From Dehalococcoidia bacterium (lineage in GTDB: Bacteria; Chloroflexota; Dehalococcoidia; SM23-28-2), in assembly GCA_022866185.1 (NCBI GenBank), contig JALHUG010000099.1:1-8084 (forward strand): DNA of 8,084 bases, given 5' to 3'. Below are positions 1 to 5,496 of the stretch, piece by piece. The position numbers and the translations under genes were made by a program. Within the stretch, counting starts at the first letter, position 1. Each line of letters starts with the position of its first letter. The notes beneath the pieces are model-generated. The model did not search any database. It saw nothing but the letters and a program-made list of their open reading frames with translations, and was not told the DNA's origin.

Positions 1-6
1 CTCTGG

Positions 7-231
7 CCGCTCGTCCTGAGCCTGTCGAAGGATGAGCGGGGATCATGGTTCGACGGGCTCACCATGAGCGGAGATGCGTGGGCACCACAAACCGCTCGTT
101 CTGAGCTTGTCGAAGGATGAGCGGGGCTCATGGTTCGACAGGCTCACCATGAGCGGAGATGCGTGGGCACCACAAACCGCTCATCCTGAGCTTGTCGAAG
201 GATGAGCGGCCCACGAGCTCACCATGAGCGG
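7..231. repeat. 85-bp-period tandem array of paired inverted hairpins (REP/BIME-like)
   Basis: Two full units (7-91 and 92-176) are both 85 bases long and differ at only four positions. A shortened third unit spans 177-231. Each full unit has hairpin A (7-39, 92-124; also 177-209), with an 11-bp stem CCGCTCATCCT/AGGATGAGCGG and an 11-base loop. Hairpin B follows (about 42-71, 126-156) in the opposite orientation, with stem GCTCATGGT/ACCATGAGC. A 20-base spacer then separates it from the next unit. The bases before position 7 do not match the end of a unit, so the left boundary of the array is inside the window. The form resembles REP/BIME intergenic elements, which are typically dispersed and sometimes moved by RAYT transposases; no transposase is visible here. 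A role as transcription terminator for an upstream gene, or as a 5' UTR element of rplY, is possible but unproven. Confidence 0.9.
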
Positions 232-308
232 CTCAAAGGAGGGGGCTCGCCTTGATTGAGGGCCCGCTATCTGATAAGGTGGAAGTCGTTACAGGCGAGG
301 TGACATAG
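232..308 (+). promoter_or_regulatory. rplY leader: strong Shine-Dalgarno, possible 18-codon upstream frame, weak promoter
   Basis: The leader has three visible signals. A near-consensus ribosome-binding site AAAGGAGG (235-242) lies 9 bases before a TTG (252). That TTG opens an 18-codon frame ending in TAG (306-308), directly abutting the rplY ATG and in the same frame. The rplY start has its own site, GAGGTGA (297-303), 5 bases before the ATG. A weak promoter is also possible, with -35 TTGATT (252-257) and -10 GATAAG (273-278) at a short 15-base spacing. The upstream frame and this promoter exclude each other, because a transcript starting here would lack the upstream ribosome site. I cannot decide between them. 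Confidence 0.3.
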
Positions 309-971
309 ATGACACAAGCAGCGACTCGAATCGAGCTGGCGGTAACGCCTCGAAGCGTCCTGGGCAAGAAGGTCAAGGTGCTGCGTCGGCAGGGCATGAC
401 GCCGGCCAACATCTACGGCCACGGCCTCGCCTCCGAGGCCGTGCAGGTGCCCACGCTCGACGTGGCCCGAACCGTTCGCGCAGTCGGCCTCAACACCATG
501 ATTCAGCTCCACGTGGAGGGCGAGAACAAGCTACGGCCGGTCTTCGTCCGCCACGTTCAGCGCAACCCCATCACCGACGAGTTCCTCCACATCGATTTCT
601 ATCAGGTATCGCTCAAGGAGAAGATCAGGATAGAGGTGCCCCTGGTGATCGTGGGCGTGGCCCCGGCGGTTGATGCCTACCGCGCCGTCCTTCTCCAGAG
701 CGTCAACACGATCACGGTGGAAGGCCTGCCCGGCGACCTGCCTCCCCACATCGAGGTGGACGTATCGGGCCTGGCGGAGTTCGACGACGCCGTCCACGTG
801 AAGGACCTGGCGGTGAGCCCGGACATCACCCTCATGGTCGACCCTGAGCTGGTGGTGGCAAAGGTGGCGGCACCGCGCCTGGCCGAGGAGGTGGTGGAGG
901 AAGAGGCCGAGGTGGCGGCTGAGGCGGCCGAGGAAGCGAAGGCAGAAGCGGAGGCGGCGGAGAAAGAATAG
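309..971 (+). CDS. rplY: 50S ribosomal protein L25 / general stress protein Ctc
   Basis: This is the 220-residue, two-domain (Ctc/TL5) form of L25, which binds 5S rRNA in the large subunit's central protuberance. The N-terminal beta-barrel (about residues 7-95) shows the family signatures LGKK...LRRQG...PANIYG (18-37) and RHVQRNPITDEFLHIDFYQV (81-100). The second, TL5-type domain covers about 100-187. After that comes a low-complexity acidic tail rich in Glu and Ala (191-220), which is common in longer members and probably disordered. The ATG start is supported by GAGGTGA 5 bases upstream. In many genomes pth (peptidyl-tRNA hydrolase) follows this gene; here fmt faces it, with only 12 bases between the two stop codons. 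The identification is secure. Only the use of the short upstream frame for regulation is open. Confidence 0.96.
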   Translation: MTQAATRIELAVTPRSVLGKKVKVLRRQGMTPANIYGHGLASEAVQVPTLDVARTVRAVGLNTMIQLHVEGENKLRPVFVRHVQRNPITDEFLHIDFYQVSLKEKIRIEVPLVIVGVAPAVDAYRAVLLQSVNTITVEGLPGDLPPHIEVDVSGLAEFDDAVHVKDLAVSPDITLMVDPELVVAKVAAPRLAEEVVEEEAEVAAEAAEEAKAEAEAAEKE

Positions 972-983
972 GCAGGCCGCGCC

Positions 984-1955
984 CTATGAGCCCAGCCGGC
1001 GGCCGAACAGGTCTCGCTGTCCCCGTATGAACTCGGCTGCCGTAAGGGAGCGGCGCCCTGCCCGTTGCAGTCGCAGGACGACCAGCAGGCCCTCGCCCGT
1101 CTGAACGGCGAGGGCTTCTCTTTCGCCCACCTCTGGCGGCAGCATCTGCTCTTGTTCCGTGGTCAGACGCGAGACCGTCCCCGCCTCTCCCGCGCCCCCA
1201 ACCGATAGGGGCCAGGCCTCCCAGATGAGCAGGGGCTGCCCCGCCAGCGTCGTGAACGCTCCCGGCCAGGGGTTGAAGGCCCGCACCCGCCGCCAGATAT
1301 CGACTGCTGGCAGGTTCCAGTCGATGACTCCATCCTCCTTGCGCAGGAGAGAGACCTGGCTGGCCAGCGAATCGTCCTGCGGGTGGGGCTGTATCTCATC
1401 GGCCAGCCAGCGGGGCAGAACCTCCAGCAGCAGCTCGGCCCCTACCTCCGCCAGCCGCTCGCCGAGGCTGCCGCTGGTATCCCAGGGCGAGATGGGGATG
1501 GCCCGTTGGCTGAGGATGGGGCCGGTGTCCATTCCAGGGTCGATGAGCATGATCGTCATCCCTGTCTGCTCATCGCCGGCCAGGATAGCTGCCGCGATGG
1601 GCGAGGCGCCGCGGTAGCGGGGCAGAAGAGAGGGGTGGACATTCAGCACACCCTTGGCAGGGATGTCCAGCACCGACTGGGGGAGCATCGCTCCAAAGGC
1701 GGAGACCACAATGACATCGGGTTTGAGGGAGGCCAATTCCGCCACTGCCTCCGGCCGGCGCAGGCCGGTCGGCTGGAAGACGGGCAGGCCGTAGGCGAGG
1801 GCGGCGGTCTTTACGGCTGGCGGCGTGAGGGCGCGCCCTCGTCCCGCCAGACGGTCGGGGCGGGTGTACACGCCCACAATGTTGTACCCTCCCTCCACTA
1901 GTGCACGCAGGCTGGGGAGGGCGAATTCGGGCGTCCCCATGAACACCACTCGCAT
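984..1955 (-). CDS. fmt: Methionyl-tRNA formyltransferase
   Basis: This cytoplasmic enzyme transfers a formyl group from 10-formyltetrahydrofolate to Met-tRNA(fMet), making the initiator tRNA used in bacterial translation. The 323 residues match the usual length (about 310-320). The N-terminal Rossmann-type catalytic domain starts with FMGTPEFALPSL (5-16). It carries the active-site segment NVHPSLLPRYRGASPI (105-120), with the catalytic Asn105 and His107, and MLIDPGMDTGPIL (136-148) with the third catalytic residue Asp143. The C-terminal tRNA-binding domain begins near 200 and shows EDGVIDW (207-213) and NPWPGAFT (228-235). An AGGAG ribosome site lies 8 bases before the ATG (complement of 1964-1968), and an extended -10 promoter lies just upstream. 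The common partner def (peptide deformylase) is not adjacent. Formyltransferases of sugar or purine pathways are excluded by the full-length tRNA-specific C-terminal domain. Confidence 0.97.
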   Translation of the reverse strand: MRVVFMGTPEFALPSLRALVEGGYNIVGVYTRPDRLAGRGRALTPPAVKTAALAYGLPVFQPTGLRRPEAVAELASLKPDVIVVSAFGAMLPQSVLDIPAKGVLNVHPSLLPRYRGASPIAAAILAGDEQTGMTIMLIDPGMDTGPILSQRAIPISPWDTSGSLGERLAEVGAELLLEVLPRWLADEIQPHPQDDSLASQVSLLRKEDGVIDWNLPAVDIWRRVRAFNPWPGAFTTLAGQPLLIWEAWPLSVGGAGEAGTVSRLTTEQEQMLPPEVGEREALAVQTGEGLLVVLRLQRAGRRSLTAAEFIRGQRDLFGRRLGS

Positions 1956-1985
1956 GATCTCTGCTCCTGTTTGGCAGGCTCGCAG

Positions 1986-2015
1986 ATTCTAGCACGGCTC
2001 CCGAGGCAACCTCAA
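1986..2015 (-). promoter_or_regulatory. Sigma-70-type promoter for fmt (extended -10)
   Basis: Read on the minus strand, TTGAGG (complement of 2010-2015) serves as -35. An 18-base spacer separates it from TAGAAT (complement of 1986-1991), a 5/6 match to the consensus -10. The -10 is preceded by TGC, giving the TGn extended -10 motif. The fmt ATG lies about 30 bases further downstream, with an AGGAG site between, which fits a short 5' leader. This is the best-formed promoter in the window, though it is a motif call only. Confidence 0.5.
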
Positions 2016-2029
2016 TCGCTGTGAGGCGT

Positions 2030-2052
2030 TATACTAAGATAAATGCGGGGAG
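2030..2052 (+). promoter_or_regulatory. Possible -10 element and ribosome site for the lipoprotein gene
   Basis: TATACT (2030-2035) is a 5/6 match to the -10 consensus, and GGGGAG (2047-2052) lies 10 bases before the ATG at 2063. I see no convincing -35 at the expected distance (around 2007-2012). If transcription starts near 2042, the GTG at 2021 cannot be the start codon, which agrees with the signal-peptide evidence for ATG 2063. Confidence 0.3.
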
Positions 2053-2062
2053 TTGGTCACTG

Positions 2063-2653
2063 ATGCTAAGGTCTGTTGTCTTCTGTCGATGTCTGGCGAC
2101 GCTGGCGCTGGCCCTGGCCTCGCCTTTGCTCTTCCTGGCTTGTGGAGAAGAGGGACCGCCCTCCGATATCGGCCTGCGCATCACCACCGTCACGCCCTCG
2201 CCGACATCCCGGCCCGTCTTGACGCCGGCAGGGGCTGTGACGCCTGTCCTCACGCCTACTCCTCTGCCCGATGTGTGCCCCGAGAACCGTGACCCCGCCG
2301 GTCCCGACATCATGGTAGTGGAGGAACCGCAGAAGAACGACGTCCTGACCAGCCCTGCGCACGTGCGTGGCTGGGGCGCTGGCATTGGCTTCGAGGATAC
2401 GGGGGTGCGGGTGGCGATCTACGATGCCTCCGCTGGCGAGCCGATGACTGAGGTCAAAGCTCATCCCCTGTCCTCCGAGGGGCGCATTCGCCCGTCCACG
2501 CTGCAGGCGGGCGACTTCGCCGCTCCCTTCGCTGTAGACGTCGCTTTCACGATCAATGTCCCTCAGCCGGGGTGCGTGCGGGTGTTCGAAGTGAGCGCCG
2601 CCAACGGCAATCCCGTCCACGTGGTTCAGATCCCGGTGTTGCTCGAGCCCTAG
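2063..2653 (+). CDS. Secreted lipoprotein with C-terminal Gmad2 (Ig-like) domain
   Basis: The predicted protein has 196 residues. A lipoprotein signal peptide (1-26) has an Arg near the start, a long hydrophobic core, and a lipobox-like FLAC ending at Cys27, so the mature protein is probably lipid-anchored outside the cytoplasmic membrane. FLAC has Phe rather than the usual Leu at -3, which weakens the call slightly. A Thr/Pro-rich linker (about 41-70) follows. Residues 82-193 fit the Gmad2 pattern: an opening strand IMVVEEPQKNDVLTSP, then VRGWG, a phenylalanine-rich middle, and CVRVFEVSAANGNPVHVVQI near the end. Gmad2 was named from a spore-germination protein but occurs widely in envelope proteins of non-sporulating bacteria; its ligand is unknown. 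I chose ATG 2063 over the in-frame GTG at 2021 because it places the signal peptide at the N-terminus and has a ribosome site. The gene diverges from fmt and converges on the SAM hydrolase gene with 6 bases between stops. The precise function is unknown. Confidence 0.85.
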   Translation: MLRSVVFCRCLATLALALASPLLFLACGEEGPPSDIGLRITTVTPSPTSRPVLTPAGAVTPVLTPTPLPDVCPENRDPAGPDIMVVEEPQKNDVLTSPAHVRGWGAGIGFEDTGVRVAIYDASAGEPMTEVKAHPLSSEGRIRPSTLQAGDFAAPFAVDVAFTINVPQPGCVRVFEVSAANGNPVHVVQIPVLLEP

Positions 2654-2659
2654 TCCTTC

Positions 2660-3484
2660 CTACGGGCGCACGAGCACAGGCATACCCAGGGCCGCTCCCA
2701 GCAGCTCAGCAGCACTTGCTCTGGGCGCTGCTATCTCCAGATAGCCGCTGCTGCCAACGACCGCCACGATTTCGGCGCTCTCCTGGTAGGTAAGGCTGAG
2801 GCCCACAATGCGGCGGCCGGCCACCTCCACCGTTGGCCTTTCGGCCGGCAGGTCTTCGCAGCGGACATCGGTCACCAGGTTGCCGAAGGCATCGATGTGA
2901 ATGACCCGCCCCCCGAGGCTGCCATCGGGCTGTCGGCGGGCGCGAAAGGGCGCCAGGGCGAGCACTTCCTCCACCGGCGGGCCCAGCTCCGCCAGCGGCA
3001 CGCCCAGCGAGATGTGAGCGGCCGCGGGGGCAAAGATATCGCGGCCGTGGAAGGTGCTGCTCACGGGCTGCCGAAAGTAGGCCTCGTTGGCGAGGGAGAC
3101 AGCTCGGTAGCCCGCGGGAAGCCTGACAGGAACAGGCTGATCGTGGCCCCAAGCTGCCTCTCGCACCTCGTCGGGCAGGGCAGGCGAGAGCAGGCCATTG
3201 TCCGGCCCGACGAAGGTGGCGACCGGCGTTTGCAGGGCCAGGGCCCGTCGCTCCGTCCCCACGCCCGGGTCGACCACCGCCAGGTGGATGGAGCCGTGGG
3301 GGAAGTAGGGCCAGGCGGAAGCCAGCAGGAAGGCGCCCTGCTCGATGGCCTGGGGGCGGACGGCGTGGCTGATGTCCACTATGGTCACCCGCGGGTTGAT
3401 GGTGAGGATGGCCCCCTTCAGGGCAGCCACGTAGGGGTCCGCCAGGCCGAAGTCAGTGGTCAGGGTGATGATGGGGTTCGCCAT
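2660..3484 (-). CDS. S-adenosylmethionine hydrolase (SAM hydroxide adenosyltransferase, DUF62 family)
   Basis: Members of this family split S-adenosylmethionine with water into adenosine and methionine, and are structural relatives of fluorinase and chlorinase. The 274-residue protein has all the family blocks: TLTTDFG..D.YV...KG (7-24), DISH (37-40), VVDPGVGTERR (70-80), GPDNGLLSP (93-101), STFHGRDIFAP (143-153), HIDAFGNLVTD in the second half, and GSSGYLEIA near the C-terminus. The water-activating Asp-Arg-His triad known for the hydrolases appears as Asp72, Arg79 and His146, arguing against a halogenase. I chose ATG 3484 because the family N-terminus begins just before TLTTDFG. The in-frame GTG at 3538 would overlap the upstream gene and add 18 non-conserved residues. 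No clear ribosome site precedes ATG 3484, so translation may be coupled to the binding-protein gene, which stops 20 bases upstream. It is the last gene of the minus-strand operon. Its physiological purpose is unresolved. Confidence 0.93.
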   Translation of the reverse strand: MANPIITLTTDFGLADPYVAALKGAILTINPRVTIVDISHAVRPQAIEQGAFLLASAWPYFPHGSIHLAVVDPGVGTERRALALQTPVATFVGPDNGLLSPALPDEVREAAWGHDQPVPVRLPAGYRAVSLANEAYFRQPVSSTFHGRDIFAPAAAHISLGVPLAELGPPVEEVLALAPFRARRQPDGSLGGRVIHIDAFGNLVTDVRCEDLPAERPTVEVAGRRIVGLSLTYQESAEIVAVVGSSGYLEIAAPRASAAELLGAALGMPVLVRP

Positions 3485-3504
3485 GATATCGATCGGGGGC
3501 TCGG

Positions 3505-5142
3505 CTAAGAGCCAGCGCGCTTCGCCTTGACGTACCACTGGTGGGCGTTAGCGAAGCGAGAGGCGGGCTCGAAGAGGACGCCCAGGCGGACCCCCTTCAC
3601 GTCCTTGTCGACGAAGTAGTTGTAGACAGGATAGAAGAGGAGGATGCTGGGCACCTCCTCGGCGAAGATCTGCTGGAACTCCCTGTAGAGGGCCTTCCGC
3701 TGTTCCAGGTCGCTGATCTGGCGGCCCTGGCTGAGAACTTGGTCCAGGTATTCGTCGCTGTAGCCAGCCAGGTTGAACCCGCGCTCCTGCGCCTGCGAGC
3801 TATGCCAGGCCGGATAGGGGTCGGGGTCGTATCCCTGGTCCCAGCCGTAGATGACCGCCTGAAAGCGATGGGGCAGGAGGAAGTCGCGCACCAGCTCGCT
3901 GCCTGCTGGCGATTGCAGGCTGGCATCCACCCCGATCGCCCTGAGTTGCTGCGCTATCTCCTGGCCGATGGCGACTCGCTCGGGGTCGTTATCGGCCAGG
4001 ATGGCCAGGCGCAGCTCCGCGCCCTCCTTCTCCAGCGCCCCCCGTGAGTTGACCTGCCAGCCATCCTCTTCCAGCAGCAGACGCGCCCTCTGGGGGTCGT
4101 GCCCGTAGCTCCTGACGTCGTCGCTGTAGGCCCAGGTGCCGGGGACGATGGGGCTATCGGCGAGCTGGGCTCTTCCGTCCAGCCTATCGGCGATGATGGT
4201 CTCGCGGTCCAGCGCGCAGAGGATGGCCTGGCGCACCGAGCTGTCGTCGAGCGGGGGCATGCGGGTGTTGAGATAGAGAAGCGTGTAGCTGTTGCGGTGG
4301 CTGGCCAGATGCTGCAGTTTCTTGTCTTGTTCCAGTTGCTCCAGGATGTCAGGGCTGGCTTCCGGGCTCAGGAAGAGGCCTTGCACCTGTCCATCCTGAA
4401 GAGCGGAAGCGGCTGTGGGGTAGTTGGAGAAGAAACGGAGCTCCATCTCGGCGATCGCCGGCTCGCCCCAATGATAGGAGGGGTTGCTTGCCAGAAGAGC
4501 CCTCTGGCTGTCGAGGGATCTGAGGATGAAAGGCCCTGTACCTATGGGTTGCTCATTGAAGGGGGCGATGAACAGCCCTTCGGCGCTCAAGCCCTCCAGG
4601 CGGTGTCGAGGCAGGATGCCGATGGTGGTGTGGGCAAGGAAGGGAGCGAAGGGCTGAGGCAGCTCGCAGACGACGGTGAAGTCATCCTTCTTGGTACACT
4701 CTACCTGCTGCCAGAACTGCCCCAGCGATGGTTCGCCCTTGAAGTCGGGGTCGCTGAGAGCACTCCAGGTGAAGATGACGTCGTCGGCGGTGAAGGCTGT
4801 GCCATCGTGCCAGATGACGCCCCGACGGAGATGAAAGGTGTAGACGCGAGCGTCGGGGCTGACCTCCCAGCTCTCGGCCAGGTCGGGCAAGACCGTCCCG
4901 TCGGGGCCCAATCTGGTGAGGCCGGAGAAGACAAGGGCGGCCAGGTCCTTGTCCACGTCATTGAAGGCTGCATAGAGGGGGTTGACGCGCAGGGGGCTTC
5001 CCACTACCGCCTCTAGGTAGCGGCCGCCATGGGCGGGCACTTGCGGCCCTGTCTCCCCTCTGGTGGCGTATCGCAGGGCCGATGCGGCGGCGATGGCCAG
5101 CACCAGGCCGGCTAGAAGTGGCCAGCGGGAGCGCCTGCTCAC
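3505..5142 (-). CDS. ABC transporter solute-binding protein, family 5 (peptide/nickel type), membrane-anchored
   Basis: This is an extracytoplasmic binding protein of the SBP_bac_5 (DppA/OppA/NikA) family, which captures oligopeptides or similar ligands for an ABC importer. Numbered from the upstream ATG (5148), it has 547 residues, the normal length. A basic N-terminus and one hydrophobic segment (about 10-26) act as signal or anchor. The family signature follows: NPLYAAFNDVDKDLAALVF (56-74), LPDLAESWEVSPD (87-99), GVIWHDGTAFTADDVIFTW (110-128). Near the C-terminus come WDQGYDPDPYPAWHSS and QRKALYREFQQIFAEEVPSI. No cysteine lies at the end of the signal, so it is not a lipoprotein, unlike many Gram-positive homologues; Cys151 and Cys161 could pair. 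An AGGAGG sits 7 bases before GTG 5142 but only 1 base before ATG 5148, so I favour GTG, which removes two residues. No permease or ATPase gene is in the window. The ligand cannot be predicted. Confidence 0.92.
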   Translation of the reverse strand: MSRRSRWPLLAGLVLAIAAASALRYATRGETGPQVPAHGGRYLEAVVGSPLRVNPLYAAFNDVDKDLAALVFSGLTRLGPDGTVLPDLAESWEVSPDARVYTFHLRRGVIWHDGTAFTADDVIFTWSALSDPDFKGEPSLGQFWQQVECTKKDDFTVVCELPQPFAPFLAHTTIGILPRHRLEGLSAEGLFIAPFNEQPIGTGPFILRSLDSQRALLASNPSYHWGEPAIAEMELRFFSNYPTAASALQDGQVQGLFLSPEASPDILEQLEQDKKLQHLASHRNSYTLLYLNTRMPPLDDSSVRQAILCALDRETIIADRLDGRAQLADSPIVPGTWAYSDDVRSYGHDPQRARLLLEEDGWQVNSRGALEKEGAELRLAILADNDPERVAIGQEIAQQLRAIGVDASLQSPAGSELVRDFLLPHRFQAVIYGWDQGYDPDPYPAWHSSQAQERGFNLAGYSDEYLDQVLSQGRQISDLEQRKALYREFQQIFAEEVPSILLFYPVYNYFVDKDVKGVRLGVLFEPASRFANAHQWYVKAKRAGS

Positions 5143-5149
5143 CGACATG

Positions 5150-5155
5150 CCTCCT
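5150..5155 (-). promoter_or_regulatory. AGGAGG ribosome-binding site that decides the start of the solute-binding protein
   Basis: The minus strand reads AGGAGG, then G-C or C-type single-base spacing straight into ATG (one base, position 5149), a distance too short for normal initiation. Seven bases separate the same site from the in-frame GTG at 5140-5142, which is near the optimum. The site therefore favours GTG as the real start. Confidence 0.6.
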
Positions 5156-5232
5156 GGGACGCCTCAGAGGCAAAGGAGATGAAGACTCCTGCTTCTCACG
5201 GGGCGCCCACGATCCAAACAGAGAGCGTCGGC

Positions 5233-5454
5233 CTAGAGGCCGGCACGCACACTCAAGGCTGAAATGAGGAGAAAGAGGGCCACTATGATTATGGTCAACT
5301 GGAAAAGGGTCTTCTCCACACCGCGGCGTGTGCGGGTGATGGAGCTTCCCCCTCGGGGGCTCCATCCCTCTCCCCGCGCCTGGACGAGGACGATGAGGAT
5401 CAAGGTCAAGGATATGATGATCTGGACGATGGCAAGGTAGTCTTTTAACTCCAT
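5233..5454 (-). CDS. secG: Preprotein translocase subunit SecG
   Basis: SecG is the small accessory subunit of the SecYEG channel in the cytoplasmic membrane and stimulates SecA-driven protein export. The 73 residues are typical of the shorter members. Two membrane helices are visible (about 7-26 and 49-69), joined by a cytoplasmic loop with GGSS (35-38) and the conserved RRGVEKTLFQLT segment (43-54) that leads into the second helix. VLVQ at the end of helix 1 is also characteristic. The ribosome site is weak (AAAGG, 9 bases before the ATG) and lies in a small inverted repeat. The gene sits 42 bases after yvcK and 90 bases before the binding-protein gene on the same strand. In many bacteria secG stands near tpi, pgk or rnr, so this neighbourhood is lineage-specific. 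Confidence 0.93.
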   Translation of the reverse strand: MELKDYLAIVQIIISLTLILIVLVQARGEGWSPRGGSSITRTRRGVEKTLFQLTIIIVALFLLISALSVRAGL

Positions 5455-5496
5455 ATCTTGTCGCCTTTGCTCAAAGGGGGAAGGACGCGCTCCCGG

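Noticed and set aside
7..231. CRISPR array
   Set aside because: The period is regular, but the whole 85-base unit repeats, including the spacer-like part (72-91 equals 157-176). There are no unique spacers, and the units fold as two hairpins.
886..968. Acidic Glu/Ala repeat region at the end of rplY as a separate repeat or frameshift
   Set aside because: The frame is continuous to the stop, and acidic tails are common in Ctc-type L25, so it is part of the protein.
975..1004. GGCCGC/GCGGCC stem across the rplY-fmt junction as a terminator
   Set aside because: It has a six-pair stem with an 18-base loop, no T-tract on either strand, and lies partly in the fmt coding end. This is expected by chance in GC-rich sequence.
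2021..2062. Upstream GTG start for the lipoprotein
   Set aside because: It would add 14 polar residues before the signal peptide, place the -10-like TATACT inside the coding region, and has no good ribosome site.
2897..3508. 203-codon plus-strand frame opposite the SAM hydrolase gene
   Set aside because: It is antisense to a gene with all family motifs intact, its product is low-complexity and Gly/Arg-rich, and it has no ribosome site or known motif.
3485..3538. Upstream GTG start for the SAM hydrolase
   Set aside because: It overlaps the end of the binding-protein gene and adds 18 residues not typical of the family, with no ribosome site.
4099..5016. 305-codon plus-strand frame opposite the binding-protein gene
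   Set aside because: It lies wholly antisense to a clear family 5 protein, has no recognisable domain, and is the kind of long shadow frame common in GC-rich genes.
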